Of a stretch of DNA of 64,000 nt, positions 34,328-46,700 are shown one piece after another. The DNA lies in assembly GCF_932526225.1 (NCBI RefSeq), contig NC_064034.1, positions 1,412,001-1,476,000 on the forward strand. The letters run 5' to 3'. Both the position numbers and the translations under genes were made by a program. Below the pieces are notes generated by a model. That model had not been told where the DNA came from and did no database searches. It saw only the letters and a list, made by a program, of their open reading frames with translations. How positions within the stretch are numbered: the stretch's first letter is position 1; every line of letters begins with the position of its first letter. Source of the DNA: Nematostella vectensis. Lineage: Eukaryota > Cnidaria > Anthozoa > Actiniaria > Edwardsiidae.

Positions 34328-37149
34328 TTAGCGCACATATAGTTCCCAGTAGTCACCAGCTTTTGCATCTTTAAATGTCCTGTCATCACAAAAAAGCCAA
34401 TGCATTCTTGCGTCGAATGTGTGCTCCGGAATGAAAAATGGCGAAGTCTCTGTTTATGTTACGATGACCCCATGTTCCTGTTTGCTCCCCCCACTCGGTG
34501 CAGTTCTGCGTTAATATCGAGTCATCGTACGGTAACCGGACATACGAGCCACATGCGTGCGGTTGAGACACATTCTCCAAAAAATGGGTCAGTACAGTAA
34601 TGGCTCCTGCGCTGTCATTGGTCGTCGTGGTGTCGATGGTGCGACCGACAGACTGCTTGCGGCATCGCCATCTGAGCTGAGTGAAGCCGATCAGGGACCG
34701 CAACTCGACCAGCGCTCGGCGCGCCACTAGGTACATCCCGGTCTCATAGTGCTTGCGGTCAATAAAGCGGTAGTCGTCCATATACTTTACTGAGTTTTCA
34801 GACTGGGGCGTCGTCCGTGAGACGGGAGTCCATCCTCCTAAAGAAATAATTGGATACCCAAAATTGGAGTTATAGGTTTCAGCCTTACAATTGTTTTTAT
34901 TTTCGTTTCCTTTGCATCATTCATGGATGAAATTACGAAATAACCATCGAACACTTTATCGTACAACTGTAAACATGGTTAAAATGCAAAAGGGATAGTA
35001 GATAGACGGATGCAAATTATTTTTCTATCGGCTCTAGAAATGCTAAGATAACAAAAATGGAGCCACCTCAACAACTTTATGCTAGAACAATCTACTTTGT
35101 CGTATGGCTAGAAAACAATGCAAGGATCCGCGCCCCCTTCATACAAGCTTGGGAAGTCACCCACCTCCATCCGTCTCCATGTCGCAGAAGACATGCAGCA
35201 GCTTCCGGTCAGCGGCCGGATCGATCCAATACTCGCCCCCGTCCCGAGGGTCTTACCCGCATGTTCCCGCAAGTCTTGACACAATCGACCATCTCCGTAT
35301 ATTCCTAGAAAAAAAGTTCTTAGACACCTGTATTGACATATCTTTACTGCGCTTATATTCAATGCGCGCCCGATTTGCTGTTGAAAGGGAATAAAGCTTA
35401 CGTTTCATTACTTTTTGCGTTAGGGCAATGAAAGAGGTTTATGGATTTTATCGCATCTTGGGCCCGCATCAAAAAGTTTATTTATTTTTTTGTTTTTTTA
35501 ACTTGAGATAAGGTTTTAAGCTTTTAAAAAACTTAAATCTTGATACAGCTGGGAGCTTGTATCAAAAGAGTTGCGTAGAAAAATAAGCACTTTAAGGTGG
35601 ACACAGATATCCGCATCTAAGACTCAGCTGATATTCCCTGCTAGCAGAGGCCTCGGAAGGAACAGCTGATAATGAAGATGACTGGTTATCTAAAACCCAC
35701 ATCAAAATTCTCTTTGTGACAAAACGATCGCTGTTCCCGTTAATTGTTATAGACAAGAATAAAGAGTCAAAACATCATGATGAATAAAAAGTTATTTGTA
35801 TTTCTTTTCTTTTTTTTTACCCGCAATATTTTACGAGGTTTTTACAACAAACAGGTAAAATTTAATTATACAAAATCAGTCAATATTTGCTTATAAAAAC
35901 CTAGAAAAAATGCTTTTGCGAATATTAAAGATGCAATGTTCATAATAGATGTATTTAGCCCCAAGGTGTGAAAACGTGGGGCTAGCATCATGTTTGTGAT
36001 GCTTTTGGCGTTTTGTTGCCCTCACCTTTACTGGGCTAAGATAATTGAAAAATATTGTAAATATAAAGTGAAAAAAGAATTATATTAAATACGGCTTGGG
36101 GCGTGGCCAATTAAGTCCATACAATGGTGTGGTCTACATTGATCGGGGTTGGGCCCAGTAAACTAGCTTCAGGAAAAGCAGCATTTTACCTTTTAATTGC
36201 GAGAGAGAAAAGCATAAACGTATGTATATTTCTCGTATTTCGGCCAATCATCGAAAAGTAGTAATTCTCCTTAAATCGCAAGCACATTTACCCCCATTTT
36301 ATTATGATAACATTTTGGAAAGTACTGTATACATCATTATTAAAAGCAATTGAATGTAAATTACTTTTTAACGAATGTCCTAAGCACCCATAATCCCATG
36401 TCTTTTTTTCCGATTTGTTTTTTCTTGCACAGAATAAATCATAGAGCTGAAGTCTGTGGGTTAGTGTTTATTAAGTTGTGTATTTATAGCCAAATGCGTT
36501 GTTGCGCGAACTCCCAGAATCGAAAATTTCTTTCTTCGTTTTGGAATAGCGCGTAGTGAATCAAACCAAACCATCAAAACCAGACAAATCGCCCCCAAAA
36601 CTTGTGTCTGACTACGCGCTATTCCAAAATAAGACAAAGATTTTGGATTCGCCGCGGTAGCGCAACAACGAATTTGGCTGTAAGATCTACCCATCCTTTA
36701 CTACAGCTGGGATTTTCTCTTTTTTGGCTCTCTCTGGGATTAAGTTTTCTTACTATTTTGGTATCTCATCTAAAACTGATATCTATTCTTGATAGTTCAC
36801 GTTGCGTATTGTACCTGTTCTTGCGTTGTCCATATAAACCGACAGATCCCTCTTTACGTACTTCGATGACTGTCTCTCTCTCGCTGTTGAACTCGCAAAC
36901 TTTTGCTTAGAGATGATAGTTCACACTCCGGCATTCTGGTTCAATCAGACAGCCTTTGAAACAATCCCAGAAACCGTGCGAGGAAAAGGAATTAAAAGAG
37001 AACCCAAACAAGGCTGCAAACTCTGACTGAATGTTGACCCCACAGGTCTCTTGCGAGTCAAATGCTGTGTAAAGTAGAATAGTTATGAGCAGACACAAGT
37101 AAGACGTGTTGCAGAAACCCCAAAAAATGTCGTTTTTATGGTGAGACAT
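34328..37149 (-). pseudogene. Broken PAN/apple-domain secreted protein gene of a cnidarian family
   Basis: Exons recognised: 37149-36815 (signal peptide LCLLITILLYTAF, then PAN-type CFKGCLIEPECRSVNY), 35304-35165 (QDLREHAGK, then EYWIDPAAD and HVFCDMETDGGG), 34837-34328 (YRFIDRKHYETGMYLVARR, VGRTIDTTTTNDSAG, ending FCDDRTF...GDYWELYVR and TAA). Lesions: in-frame TAA at 36907-36909 after VNYHL; frame change within the (ga)n run near 36,870; one-base frame change near 35,255 between the two exon-2 segments; frame change near 34,410 before the C-terminal motif. Splice sites are otherwise intact. Four independent lesions argue for a decayed gene rather than one sequencing error. A middle exon may be missing. 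The family assignment is from memory of anthozoan proteins with this C-terminal domain. Confidence 0.75.
36488..36679. mobile_element. Fold-back MITE-like element
   Basis: About 192 bp forming one long imperfect hairpin: both ends read agccaaat-cgttgttgcgc inward and both arms contain ttttggaatagcgcgtagt. Arm length is about 75 bp. It lies in the first intron of the PAN pseudogene. No coding capacity; target duplication unclear. Confidence 0.7.
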
Positions 37150-40100
37150 GTGAACGCTACACCCTGTTATATTGTTTCCCGATGTCAATATAATCATATG
37201 ATTGTTTTCTTAGTGTAAAACTTCATTTCGTGAAATGCAAACTGCAATTTATTCTCTCTACTGGTTATACTAACATAAACACTAAAAGAAACGGTATCAC
37301 ACTAAGATCAGAGAATGGAATTGAAATACGACGTAAAAAGACGTCATTGTATGTGCTTCTGTTCCTTGATTAAAATAAGTTATTTTTTAATTCCGTTTTA
37401 AACAAATAACAGAGCTTATTATTTCGATCATTTAAATTAAAATGTCCTTTATTTCTATTGCCAAGCAGTATTTTAAATTCATATATTTTCTTAGAAGACT
37501 ATATAGATGTTAGATCAAAAAGATAGAGAGGGCGTTTTGAGGTGAAATGAAACAAAAAGACATTACTTTCGGTGCTTTTTTTGTCAGGGCAAGATTTAAT
37601 TCAGGGCGTTTTGTTGCCGGCTCTCATTTCTTTGCACCCTCGGCCCAGCGCACCTCGGCCTTCGCGCGCACCGGGTTCCCAATATTCGAAAATAAAACAT
37701 TTCCGAATAACCCACCATGAGAGCCGGCTAGCAGGCTACAAAAAGCATCGATTTCAAATGAATCAAAAAGACAATAAGGACAACAACAAGAATAGCACCA
37801 TTAACAACAACTTAGCAACAAGAACAAAAACAGAAGACACTCGTTACAATGAGCAACATGCTTAACGCATTTAAAATCTTAGCCAAACTTATTTGTTATT
37901 TATACCTAATTAGCTATTAAGTTTGTCGCATCATTGTCTTGTGGCTGACCTTTTACACGTTTGCGTGGGCTGAGACAGATGTGGCGGAGCGCCTGCCTGT
38001 GTGACCAACAGGACGCCACCGACAGGGTTACTTGAAGTATTTATTCAGGCACAGAATCACGTTGCTTTTCTTAATGCCAACTTGGTATTCTATAGCAAGG
38101 TCAGGGTCGTCATGTCACCGCTGCACCGATTGCGAGTGTGCATGATACTCGCGATTATGGTTTTTCTCTATAAGGGTCGAAGTTCACTGCTCTCCTAAAT
38201 TATGTGGTCTCAATAAGTAAGGTTTCCTTTTCACTAAGCGGTACTTGTACGTAGGCATTGATAAAAAAAGTAGGAGGTATGAGTACTATCTGAGGCCAAA
38301 TTTTAACGGATTTGTTATTCTCCCTCCTGTAGCTCCGCAGCCAGTCAGTAATCTCCCCAGCGGCGTAGCCAGGATTTTAAACAGATAATGTCTCAAACAT
38401 TTATTGTATTTTTGACAGCTAGAAGGGGGGGGGGGGGGGGGCCACCCCCTGCCCCCTCCCACGTTCGCAGCTTTGCAAAAGATTAGTAAAACCAAAAAAA
38501 ACACTGCGATTTGCAATAGACATTCCAAATCCTTAGACTTTGTATTGATTATTTCAATTGTTTTTTTCCAATACGTTTGACCTAATACTGTTTTTACAAT
38601 TACGCGCTTATGACGTGCAAAGTCAAGACCCAGTATCTCGTGTTTCCAGCTCATATAACATATCGCAGTTTTACCTTTCGCTACATGCTCATACGTGCTC
38701 ATATAACATATCGCAGCTTTACTCTTCGCTACATGCTCATCGTGCAGTACCTTGCTTAGCCTAGCATTCTCCTACACGGTGCGCTGCTGAAGGCAGGCAA
38801 GTTAAGATTCACAAAGTAAGAGAGAAGCCCGCGGCCTGAGTACAAGTGAGCTACTCCTGATAGGAGCGAGGCTGCTACGATGAAGACGTTGCTGTTAGTT
38901 TTGGGGGGTAGGTGACGCTTTCTTGTGCAGCATCGCAACATACTCTGATAATGATTTTATGATGAGTCATTGGGATATAGTCATGGAATAGAGAGAGATT
39001 TCGTATAATAAGAGTGGTGAAGGAAGAGAAATGATATAAGATGATTCCCACAAACCAATGCAAAGTCCTTATGCACAGGTAAACAATCCCCTCCTGCCGG
39101 TAGGCAGGCTCTTTTTGTCTAGCTTCTTTTCAGGCTTTCGTTCTCCTAAAGATCTTACCTTGGGGCTATTTTAGAGTAGAATAGCTGCGAACTTTCCTTA
39201 TTATTCTGCAGTCAATGTAACACGTATTCTATTTTTGGCGCGGTGTTTGACTTTTTCTCAAGGAGATACAACAGATACAATAACACGCACTCAAAACACA
39301 AAGCAAACATAGAGTTTAGGTTGCGTCCTCCCCTTGTTTCCCTTATAATTTTTTTTTATTTGAAGTCAAGTTAACTCACAGGTAGCCCAGGCAATGGTTT
39401 CGAAGCTTGTTCGTAGCTTGGAATCGGCTGTTATTCTGTAAAACGAGTGACAGCCTAGCGCTATAAGGGGGAGAGAAGTCATATATTCCGTTACGAAAAC
39501 CCCCCAAAATCGTATATTACACATAAATATGACAACAATAAGGCATGTTCTAAGTTTTAAGGCAATTGTATTGGCAATGTTTCACAAAAAATCGCGACTT
39601 CAATCCACTCGTTTTACCTCTAAGAATAACAGCCGATTCCAAGCTACGAAAAAGCTTCAAAACCATTGCCTGGTCTACCTGTGGTTAACTGTTGACCTTT
39701 CGGGTGAGACGTCGGCGGCCTATAGCCCGCTGGGCTCGCTGTGGTTGCTTCCATCCATGCTGTTATCCCTGACCGAACAATGGTTACGAGTATTCGGAGA
39801 GTTTTGGTATCTCTGCACGTCCTACTCTGATGTTTTTTTTTTATCTGTATTTTAGTTATTGAAAACTAGACATTCTTTTGGGCTGAGCAAGTTTCTAGAA
39901 GGGTTGATTGCTGGACTATTTCTTGTTTTAGTGGGTTGTTAATTTCCCTGTTGGTAATAATGGTTTAACATTTTAGGAATTAATGAATCTGTTTATTATC
40001 CACATTTGCAGTGTAAAACTTGTTTGCATTGGTGGTCAATTGACGAGACAAATTTACAGGTTATAAATAGTTCAAACAGTTTAGCCCTCGTGCTTCCTAG

Positions 40101-40698
40101 ACGAAATCCGTAGCCTACCAGACTCAGTAGCTTCTACAATACCACAGAGTAGCTAACGCTGTTGGATTTTGCTTGTTTTCTTTGAGTGAAAGAATAAGTT
40201 GCTAGCGGCTGGTAGGGTTTGATTGGTGTGAGTTCAGTGATTGTGGCTACACTAACAAACTAGAAGAGGTATTTACCTCGACATTCTGTAAACTCTCATT
40301 TTTTTGGTGCTTTATATATCTATTTACCGTTAATGAATAATTCATATTTGAGTATTTAGTTCGTATTCATTTCTATGATACAGGTATATTGGTGATGACA
40401 GAGACGCTATCTGGGTCAAGAGGTAATCGATTTGAGCACTCAGTTATCTATATGACTGGGGGAGGGGAGGAGAAACCGACAAGCCCCCAAAACTCCCCCC
40501 CCTCCCCGGCCAAAAAAAAAATGCCAAGAAAACGTGTTAACCGGACAAAATATACCCGAATTCTATACCCCCTCCCCCCAAAAAAAAAGAAACATACATA
40601 ATGTATCAATAAAGAATATAAGTATTTAAGTCCCCCCTTCCCCCTCCCCATTTCCCCCCGGCCACCATAACAATCTTACGCATGAACATGACGCATAG
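37150..40698. other. Intergenic stretch, mobile-element relic only
   Basis: Between the PAN pseudogene and vitellogenin. It contains the TTAA-flanked fold-back element at 39,375-39,684, a roughly 50-bp direct duplication at about 38,640-38,745 (ctcatataacatatcgcag) and homopolymer G/C tracts (38,426 and around 40,490-40,660). The vitellogenin signal-peptide exon should lie here but I could not identify it. Confidence 0.45.
39375..39684. mobile_element. TTAA-flanked fold-back element, piggyBac-like MITE
   Basis: 310 bp between TTAA tetranucleotides at 39371-39374 and 39685-39688. The arms are roughly 80-bp inverted repeats: left begins ctcacaggtagcccaggcaa, right (complement) begins ccacaggtagaccaggcaat; both continue through tagcttggaatcggctgtta. 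The TTAA target and paired termini fit non-autonomous piggyBac derivatives. Confidence 0.7.
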
Positions 40699-40793
40699 AC
40701 ATGCCTGCTCAACAGCTCGCACGTGTCCAAGGGGTTACGTCGTGTGCGACGGGTACCTCGAGTGTGACGACTCGATCGATGAGTTACCGTGTG
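40699..40793 (+). other. LDL-receptor class A-like exon, possibly vitellogenin exon 1 or 2
   Basis: Encodes CPRGYVVCDGYLECDDSIDE then LPCG, the second half of an LDLa repeat with its acidic calcium-binding motif. It ends in a strong donor (GTAAGG) in phase 1, which fits the phase-1 acceptor of the first sure vitellogenin exon at 41372. The acceptor could be at 40699 or 40715; both are weak. It might instead belong to another gene. Confidence 0.45.
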
Positions 40794-43700
40794 GTAAGGG
40801 CAAAGCACACCTTGCGTTCTCCTGAGTTCTTTTATTAAAGTGTTCCAGTCAGTCGCGCCTTATTGTTATTGTTTTTAACTCAACATTGAAAGACAAACTA
40901 TTTGAAAAGATTACTAAATAACCATCTAATAACAAAGATTTTTAATCGAATATTTTCGCAGCAGCTTCCTTCCTAAAGGAGGGCCAATCACGCCGACATG
41001 TTTCTCTATATACTGTGCTAGGATGACAAAGTTCAGTACACGTGCATCTAAGGCCTAGACAACTAGCGTGCCAGTCGCACCGTCCCGGTTCGGTTGAGGT
41101 TCGACCATAGAGCGGTTACACATAGAAACGTGTGGTCGAGCTCCTCACTTATTCCACTTCGTGACAAATATACAGCGTGCTAACGTCGTATTATCCGTGG
41201 AACTTTTCAAGAACGGCAAGATACTGCGACGTTTAACCTGGGCCTAACTTACACTATTTTCTTTGATATATAGTCATCACTTTTAACAGTCCTGTAAACT
41301 TTAAATTTTGAGCGCAAAGAGTAAATGAAACCTTATGCAAGACGACGTTGTTTTTTTTTGCTCGTTTGCAGGCTTGACGGAGTCAATCGGTTATGAATAT
41401 TACTACACCAGTACTGTGCAAGTTCCAGGGTCCCAAGATAAATCCCTCACCATCTCAGCTAACGTGCGTTTTGAGGTTCAAAAAAAGAACAGAATAAACA
41501 TGGTGGTAAGTGCGAACAGAATTCATCAACATCAATTCCATCATTAATTGCTATGTTCATTGCGTCGTCATCAATAGTGTCATTATGTTTATTAGAATTA
41601 TCAGATCATCATCATTCTTTCGCCAATATATCATTGTTTTCATATTATAACTATCATTTTGTCATCATCAAATGCTTCTCAGTTGCTACTGAGTTATCTT
41701 AACTACCACCCAAAACAGCAACGCACTTTCTGTTTTAGGTCTTCGATGCTCCGAAGAACGTTGGAGCGGATGAAAACTGGAAGAAGACGTTTGTGATGAT
41801 GCGCGGCGACGACGGCCGGTACGATCACATCATTAGCGACCCAACGACTTCTCCTGTAGTCCTCAACATCAAGAAAGCCATGGCCTCTGTGTTTCAAGTA
41901 ACAGAACCTAAGGGCAGAAACGAGTACAGCGTCGTGGAGGTAGGTTAGGGGGAGTGGGTGTGTGTGGGGGGGAGTATGCGTCAAACATCTAGAACATTCA
42001 TCTTCTTTATTTACTGATAACCTTTGTCCCTACGGAGCGCGTCCAGATACCTAAAAATGCAAGCTCTGCAATAACTGAAGGTATTTGTTACGCTAACAAT
42101 TGTATTTTGCCAGACCGATGTCAGTGGAACCTGTGCACAAGACTACCGCGTGGAGACTAGTGCCGAGCCATTCCATCAGTATTTAGCTAACAGGATGGAA
42201 ACAGGTATCCCGAAGACGATCACGAAAACGAATGACTACAGCGAGTGCTCGGAGAGGCCAGCACAGACGCGAAACTACCTAGAAACCGAGGACTGCTCAC
42301 CTGAAAGAGGGGTAACTGACCGTGAATAACCATACCATACCATACTTTATTCACGCCGTATACATTTTAGCGTACATTGGTTTGTGTAGCTTTAACACAT
42401 TCACAAAAAAGTGAACATGAGTACGCCCAGCAGCAATCCCCGGGTGCGCGTGTAATATAGCTTACTGTGTGCATAAGCTTTGGGTTAGGTGTATATCCAC
42501 GTTTTTCGATGATCATCCGTGGATGTGTGCGCAAGCAATGGGTGCGTGCGTTAGTATATAATTGTGCGCGGATCATGAATGCGTGATGGGATTGGGATGC
42601 GTGATGAGCGATCGTTAGAGTGTAAAAAAATACTTTGCGAAGCGCATATTTGGGAAGTGTATGTTATAAAAGTATGTCAAAAGTCTCCTCGCTTTGGATT
42701 CAGTGTCTGTCAAAATTGTCCAATCCTGATTAGAAACTATTTGAAAACATTGTCTGGGAGGTGTACTTTGCTCCATAGCTGATGTGTTAGTTTTTGATTA
42801 TTTGTTTTTGTGAATGTGGATGACATTCACATGTCAAGTAGACATCTTAGGCGAAAGGTGCCTTAGGCGTTGTTGCCTTAGGCGTTGTTGCCTTTAGAGT
42901 CTCCTTCCTATCAGGTGGAATCAGGCTTTGAATACTGTCCTTATTAGTGAGGTGTGCTCCACTTTTATAATGACAATGTTTTATAAGGAAGCTCCAGCTG
43001 TTCTTATTAACGAAGTTTGCCCCTCTATAATTGATCAAGCAAGCTCTTGGTGGGAGCAGCTTTCCCTTAAAGAATCTAAAAGCGGTATTAATACATGACT
43101 TAACAGTCGTCCGCTTGTTGATTATCAGAGTCGTATCCCAATGTCGAAGACGATCACCAGCTGCCAAGTCTACCTTGACGCAAAGGGAAGTTTGACCATA
43201 GCGCAGTGTATCACTAATGAGACACATGCCGTCCCGCAAGCGCCCGATCAAGGCGGTAACTTAAACGCCATACATGTCAGGTTGGTCACGCAATAGACTG
43301 TAAGGCACCTTATGTCAGGCTCGTCACGCAATATGCTGTAACGCATCTCATGGTCACGCCCCTTGTATTCCATACCATCTCGCAGTCGGCCGGTAATGCT
43401 GTGTTCTGTTCTGATTCATGTCTAGCGCATGTTACTCTATATTTGCCCAAATGAATTGGAAATACCAACTTGTTATTTATACCTTTTTTTTATTTCAATA
43501 GTAAGCGGTTGTCATTCAGGAAGTTAGTTCTGTTGTCAACTAGGATACGAGAGGGTTATCTCCCATCTCTCGAGAATATGGAGAAGTCTTCGCTACTGTT
43601 CAAATTTGGCGAGAAGCGCTACGAAGGCAACATGGAGAAGGTACAGATTGCTATCAGATAGACAGATGGGAGGGTATACACAGGTATAGACTGACAATCG

Positions 43701-46700
43701 AAAGGAGACGGACAGACGAATAGACAAACAGACAAAGGACAAAAACAGACTGACAGACAGACAACAACAAATGGATTCACTGACGATAGATGAAACAGAT
43801 AGATAGATGAAACACACTTAATTCAAGGCAGCATATCGTGACTTTGCGTTTCAGGTTGAGCAAATTCTGCGTGATCTGTCATCCGATTTCATGCCCGGCA
43901 AAGAGGCCTACCAACTGCACAGCATTGAGGCGCCAACCCTGTATGTCAAGCTAATTGGCAAACTCCGCGACCTTAACGCAGCAGAGTTTGACACCGTGTA
44001 CACTCGTCACTTTGACGACCCAAAATACAGGTATGAGCCAGGATTATATGTTCACTTTAAACCTACCCCTTGACATACGAACCCTACCCCCTGACACACA
44101 AACCTTATCCCCTGACACACAAACCCTACCCTGACACACAAACCCTACCCCCTGACACACAAACCCTACCCCCTGACACACGAACCCTACCCCCTGACAC
44201 AAAAACCCTACCCCCTGACACACAAACCCTACCCCCTGACACAAAAACCCTACCCCCTGACACACAAACCTTACCCCCTGACACACAAACCCTACCCCCT
44301 GATACACTTATCCTACCCCGTGACACACTTATCTACCCCCCGACACACATATCTACCCCCCGACACACTTATCTACCCCCTGACACACTTATCTACCCCC
44401 TGTTACACTTATCTACCCCCTGACACACTTATCTACCCCTTGACACACTTATCTACCCCTTGACACACTTATCTACCCCTTGACACACTTATCTACCCCT
44501 TGACACACTTATCTACCCCCTGTTACACTTATCTACCCCCTGACACACTTATCAACCCCTTGACACACGTATCCTGCTATCCCCTGCCTGGTGGTTGTGA
44601 ACTGCGTGCTCTATTTTCATTATTATGTATATGGACGCTAGGATAGTCACTATGTCAACCACCTCAATAGAAAGAAATCTTATTCGACTTTCATGAACCT
44701 CATTGCGTTTCTAGACAGTGGCTAGAGGACGCGCTTCCTTTTATCGGCACAGCACAAGCAGTGGAGCACTTCAGGAAAAGATTAGAGGATAAGTCTATCG
44801 AGACCTCTTGTGCTATAAGGCATTTAAGCCGTCTGGGGTCCATTAACCGCCGAACAGAGAGTGACTTCATGGACAATGTCATGGTAAATGCATTTAAGTG
44901 TCTCTGTCAGCCACTATATTATCGTCATCCTGGCAAAATATCATGTGTGGGGCATTACCCTCACTGCGAAAACTCATTACTATTCAGAAACTCAAAATTT
45001 ATTCAATAGTCATTTCGCCAATCGCGCTCAGTTAAAGGGGCGCATTTGTTTGTTTTTTATTATTTTACACATTGTGGGGGCGCTTATTAGAAGCGGGGCG
45101 CTTATTAGAAACTGGGCCATGAACGGTATATTCACATTTGCACCGACTTTCCTATGCGATCGCCTCGCATTGACTACGATACGTGTTAACTACGATACGT
45201 GTTAACTACGATACGTGTCTTTTTGTAGACGTTGTGCCGCTCGCCACGTATTGACTACGATACGTGTTAACTACGATACGTGTTAACTACGATACGTGTT
45301 AACTACGATACGTGTTAACTACGATACGTGTCTTTTTGTAGACGTTGTGCATCTTGCCACGTATTGGCTACGATACGTGTTAACTACGATACGTGTTAAC
45401 TACGATACGTGTTAACTACGATACGTGTCTTTTTGTAGACGTTGTGCCGCTCGCCACGTATTGACTACGATACGTGTTAACTACGATACGTGTTAACTAC
45501 GATACGTGTTAACTACGATACATGTTAACTACGATACGTGTTAACTACGATACGTGTCTTTTTGTAGACGTTGTGCATCTTGCCACGTATTGGCTACGAT
45601 ACGTGTTAACTACGATACGTGTTAACTACAATACGTGTTAACTACGATACGTGTCTCTTGTTGTAAACGTTGTGCATCTTGCCACGTATTGGCTACGATA
45701 CGTGTTAACTACGATACGTGTTAACTACGATACGTGTTAACTACGATACGTGTTAACTACGATACGTTCCATTTTGTAGACGTTGTGCCGCTCGCCACGT
45801 ATTGACTACGATACGTGTTAACTACGATACGTGTTAACTACGATACGTGTTAACTACGATACGTGTCTTTTTGTAGACGTTGTGCCGCTCGCCACATATT
45901 GACTACGATACGTGTTAACTACGATACGTGTTAACTACGATACGTGTTAACTACGATACGTGTCTCTTGTTGTAGACGTTGTGCCGCTCGCCACGTATTG
46001 ACTACGATACGTGTTAACTACGATACGTGTTAACTACGATACGTGTCTTTTTGTAGACGTTGTGCCGCTCGCCACGTATTGACTACGATACGTGTTAACT
46101 ACGATACGTGTTAACTACGATACGTGTTAACTACGATACATGTTAACTACGATACTTGTTAACTACGATACGTGTTAACTACGACACGTGTTAACTACGA
46201 TACGTGTCTTTTTGTAGACGTTGTGCATCTCGCCACGTATTGACTACGATACGTGTTGACTACGATACGTGTTAACTACGATACGTGTTAACTACGATAC
46301 GTGTTAACTACGATACGTGTTAACTACGATACGTGTTAACTACGATACATGTTAACTACGATACGTGTTAACTACGATACGTGTCTTTTTGTAGACGTTG
46401 TGCCGCTCGCCACGTATTGACTACGATACATGTTAACTACGATACGTGTTAACTACGATACGTGTTAACTACGATACGTGTTTCTTGTTGTAAACGTTGT
46501 GCAGCTCGCCACGTATTGACTACGACACATGTTAACTACGATACGTGTTAACTACGATACGTGTTAACTACGATACGTGTCTTTTTGTAGACGTTGTGCC
46601 GCTCGCCTCGTATTGACTACGATACATGTTAACTACGATACGTGTTAACTACGATACATGTTAACTACGATACGTGTTAACTACGATACGTGTTTCTTGT

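Noticed and set aside
39529-39855. Plus-strand 108-codon frame
   Set aside because: It crosses the right arm of the TTAA fold-back element and has no domain.
42847-43251. Minus-strand 134-codon frame
   Set aside because: It overlaps the vitellogenin exon at 43129-43280 on the plus strand and has no recognisable domain.
44044-44423. Open frames of DTQTLPP and FVCQGVG repeats
   Set aside because: Intronic 21-22-bp array; no splice sites or conserved domain.
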